A DNA stretch of 5,859 nucleotides, taken from contig JBFJVZ010000443.1 of NCBI GenBank assembly GCA_041623895.1, positions 1-5,859 of the forward strand. Direction: 5' to 3'. Under the pieces are notes generated by a model that ran no database searches, had not been told where the DNA came from, and saw only the letters and a program-made list of their open reading frames with translations. How positions within the stretch are numbered: position 1 is the stretch's first letter; every line of letters begins with the position of its first letter. Source of the stretch: JBFJVZ01 sp041623895 (GTDB lineage: Bacteria; Planctomycetota; Planctomycetia; Pirellulales; Pirellulaceae). Positions 5,804 through 5,859 of this stretch are shown here, piece by piece. The translations under genes and the position numbers were made by a program.

Positions 5804-5859
5804 GTCGTTCGCTCCGCGAACGATCGTTCCCTTAAGCGTTCGTTTGCGGAGCAAACGAC
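5804..5859. repeat. Paired-hairpin intergenic repeat at the window end
   Basis: Two hairpins lie side by side. The first has an 8-base stem tcgttcgc/gcgaacga (5805-5812 with 5816-5823) and a tcc loop. The second has an 8-base stem tcgtttgc/gcaaacga (5840-5847 with 5851-5858) and a gga loop. The second is nearly the reverse complement of the first, so the pair also forms a larger imperfect inverted repeat around the palindrome cttaag (5831-5836). No T-run follows. It begins 26 bases after the DUF6702-like stop and may mark the 3' end of that message, or be a dispersed REP-like element that continues beyond the window. Confidence 0.75.

Overview
The window looks like chromosomal DNA from a marine planctomycete of the Rhodopirellula/Pirellulales type. 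This rests on moderate GC content, protein style (exported M1 peptidase with a charged Lys/Glu tail, small orphan protein ending in an Arg/Ala-rich helix), GTG starts, and the G+C-rich palindromic intergenic repeats at both ends. The taxonomic call is an inference from pattern recognition, not from a database search.

Layout. Positions 1-253 are non-coding and hold a composite repeat: a 26-base-arm inverted repeat (109-134 / 159-184) whose loop carries one copy of a 25-base direct repeat also found at 24-48, plus a 17-base direct repeat (1-17 and 175-191). A minus-strand gene group follows, read from right to left: an EboE-like TIM-barrel protein (1321-2538), pyridoxine 5'-phosphate synthase pdxJ (609-1328, overlapping the eboE stop by 8 bases), then an 85-residue orphan protein (254-511) with its own Shine-Dalgarno site. 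A long hairpin lies between the last two genes. Positions 2539-2893 form a divergent intergenic region with a possible minus-strand promoter and a textbook plus-strand intrinsic terminator (2682-2719) that has no obvious gene in front of it. The plus strand then carries an exported M1-family metallopeptidase (2894-5284), overlapping by 4 bases a DUF6702-like exported protein (5281-5778). The window ends in a paired-hairpin repeat (about 5804-5859).

How the genes work together. PdxJ makes pyridoxine 5'-phosphate, the last step of the DXP-dependent vitamin B6 route. Its start codon lies inside the end of eboE, so the two are very probably co-transcribed and translationally coupled. No other ebo gene is present, so this EboE-like enzyme may act in a context different from the cyanobacterial ebo cluster. 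The M1 peptidase and the DUF6702-like protein are tightly coupled and both carry N-terminal hydrophobic export signals, which suggests a joint job in the cell envelope. The most unusual items are the orphan plus-strand terminator (possible small RNA or leader attenuator), the eboE-pdxJ coupling, and the nested repeats. No large new system such as a defence island or biosynthetic cluster is visible.
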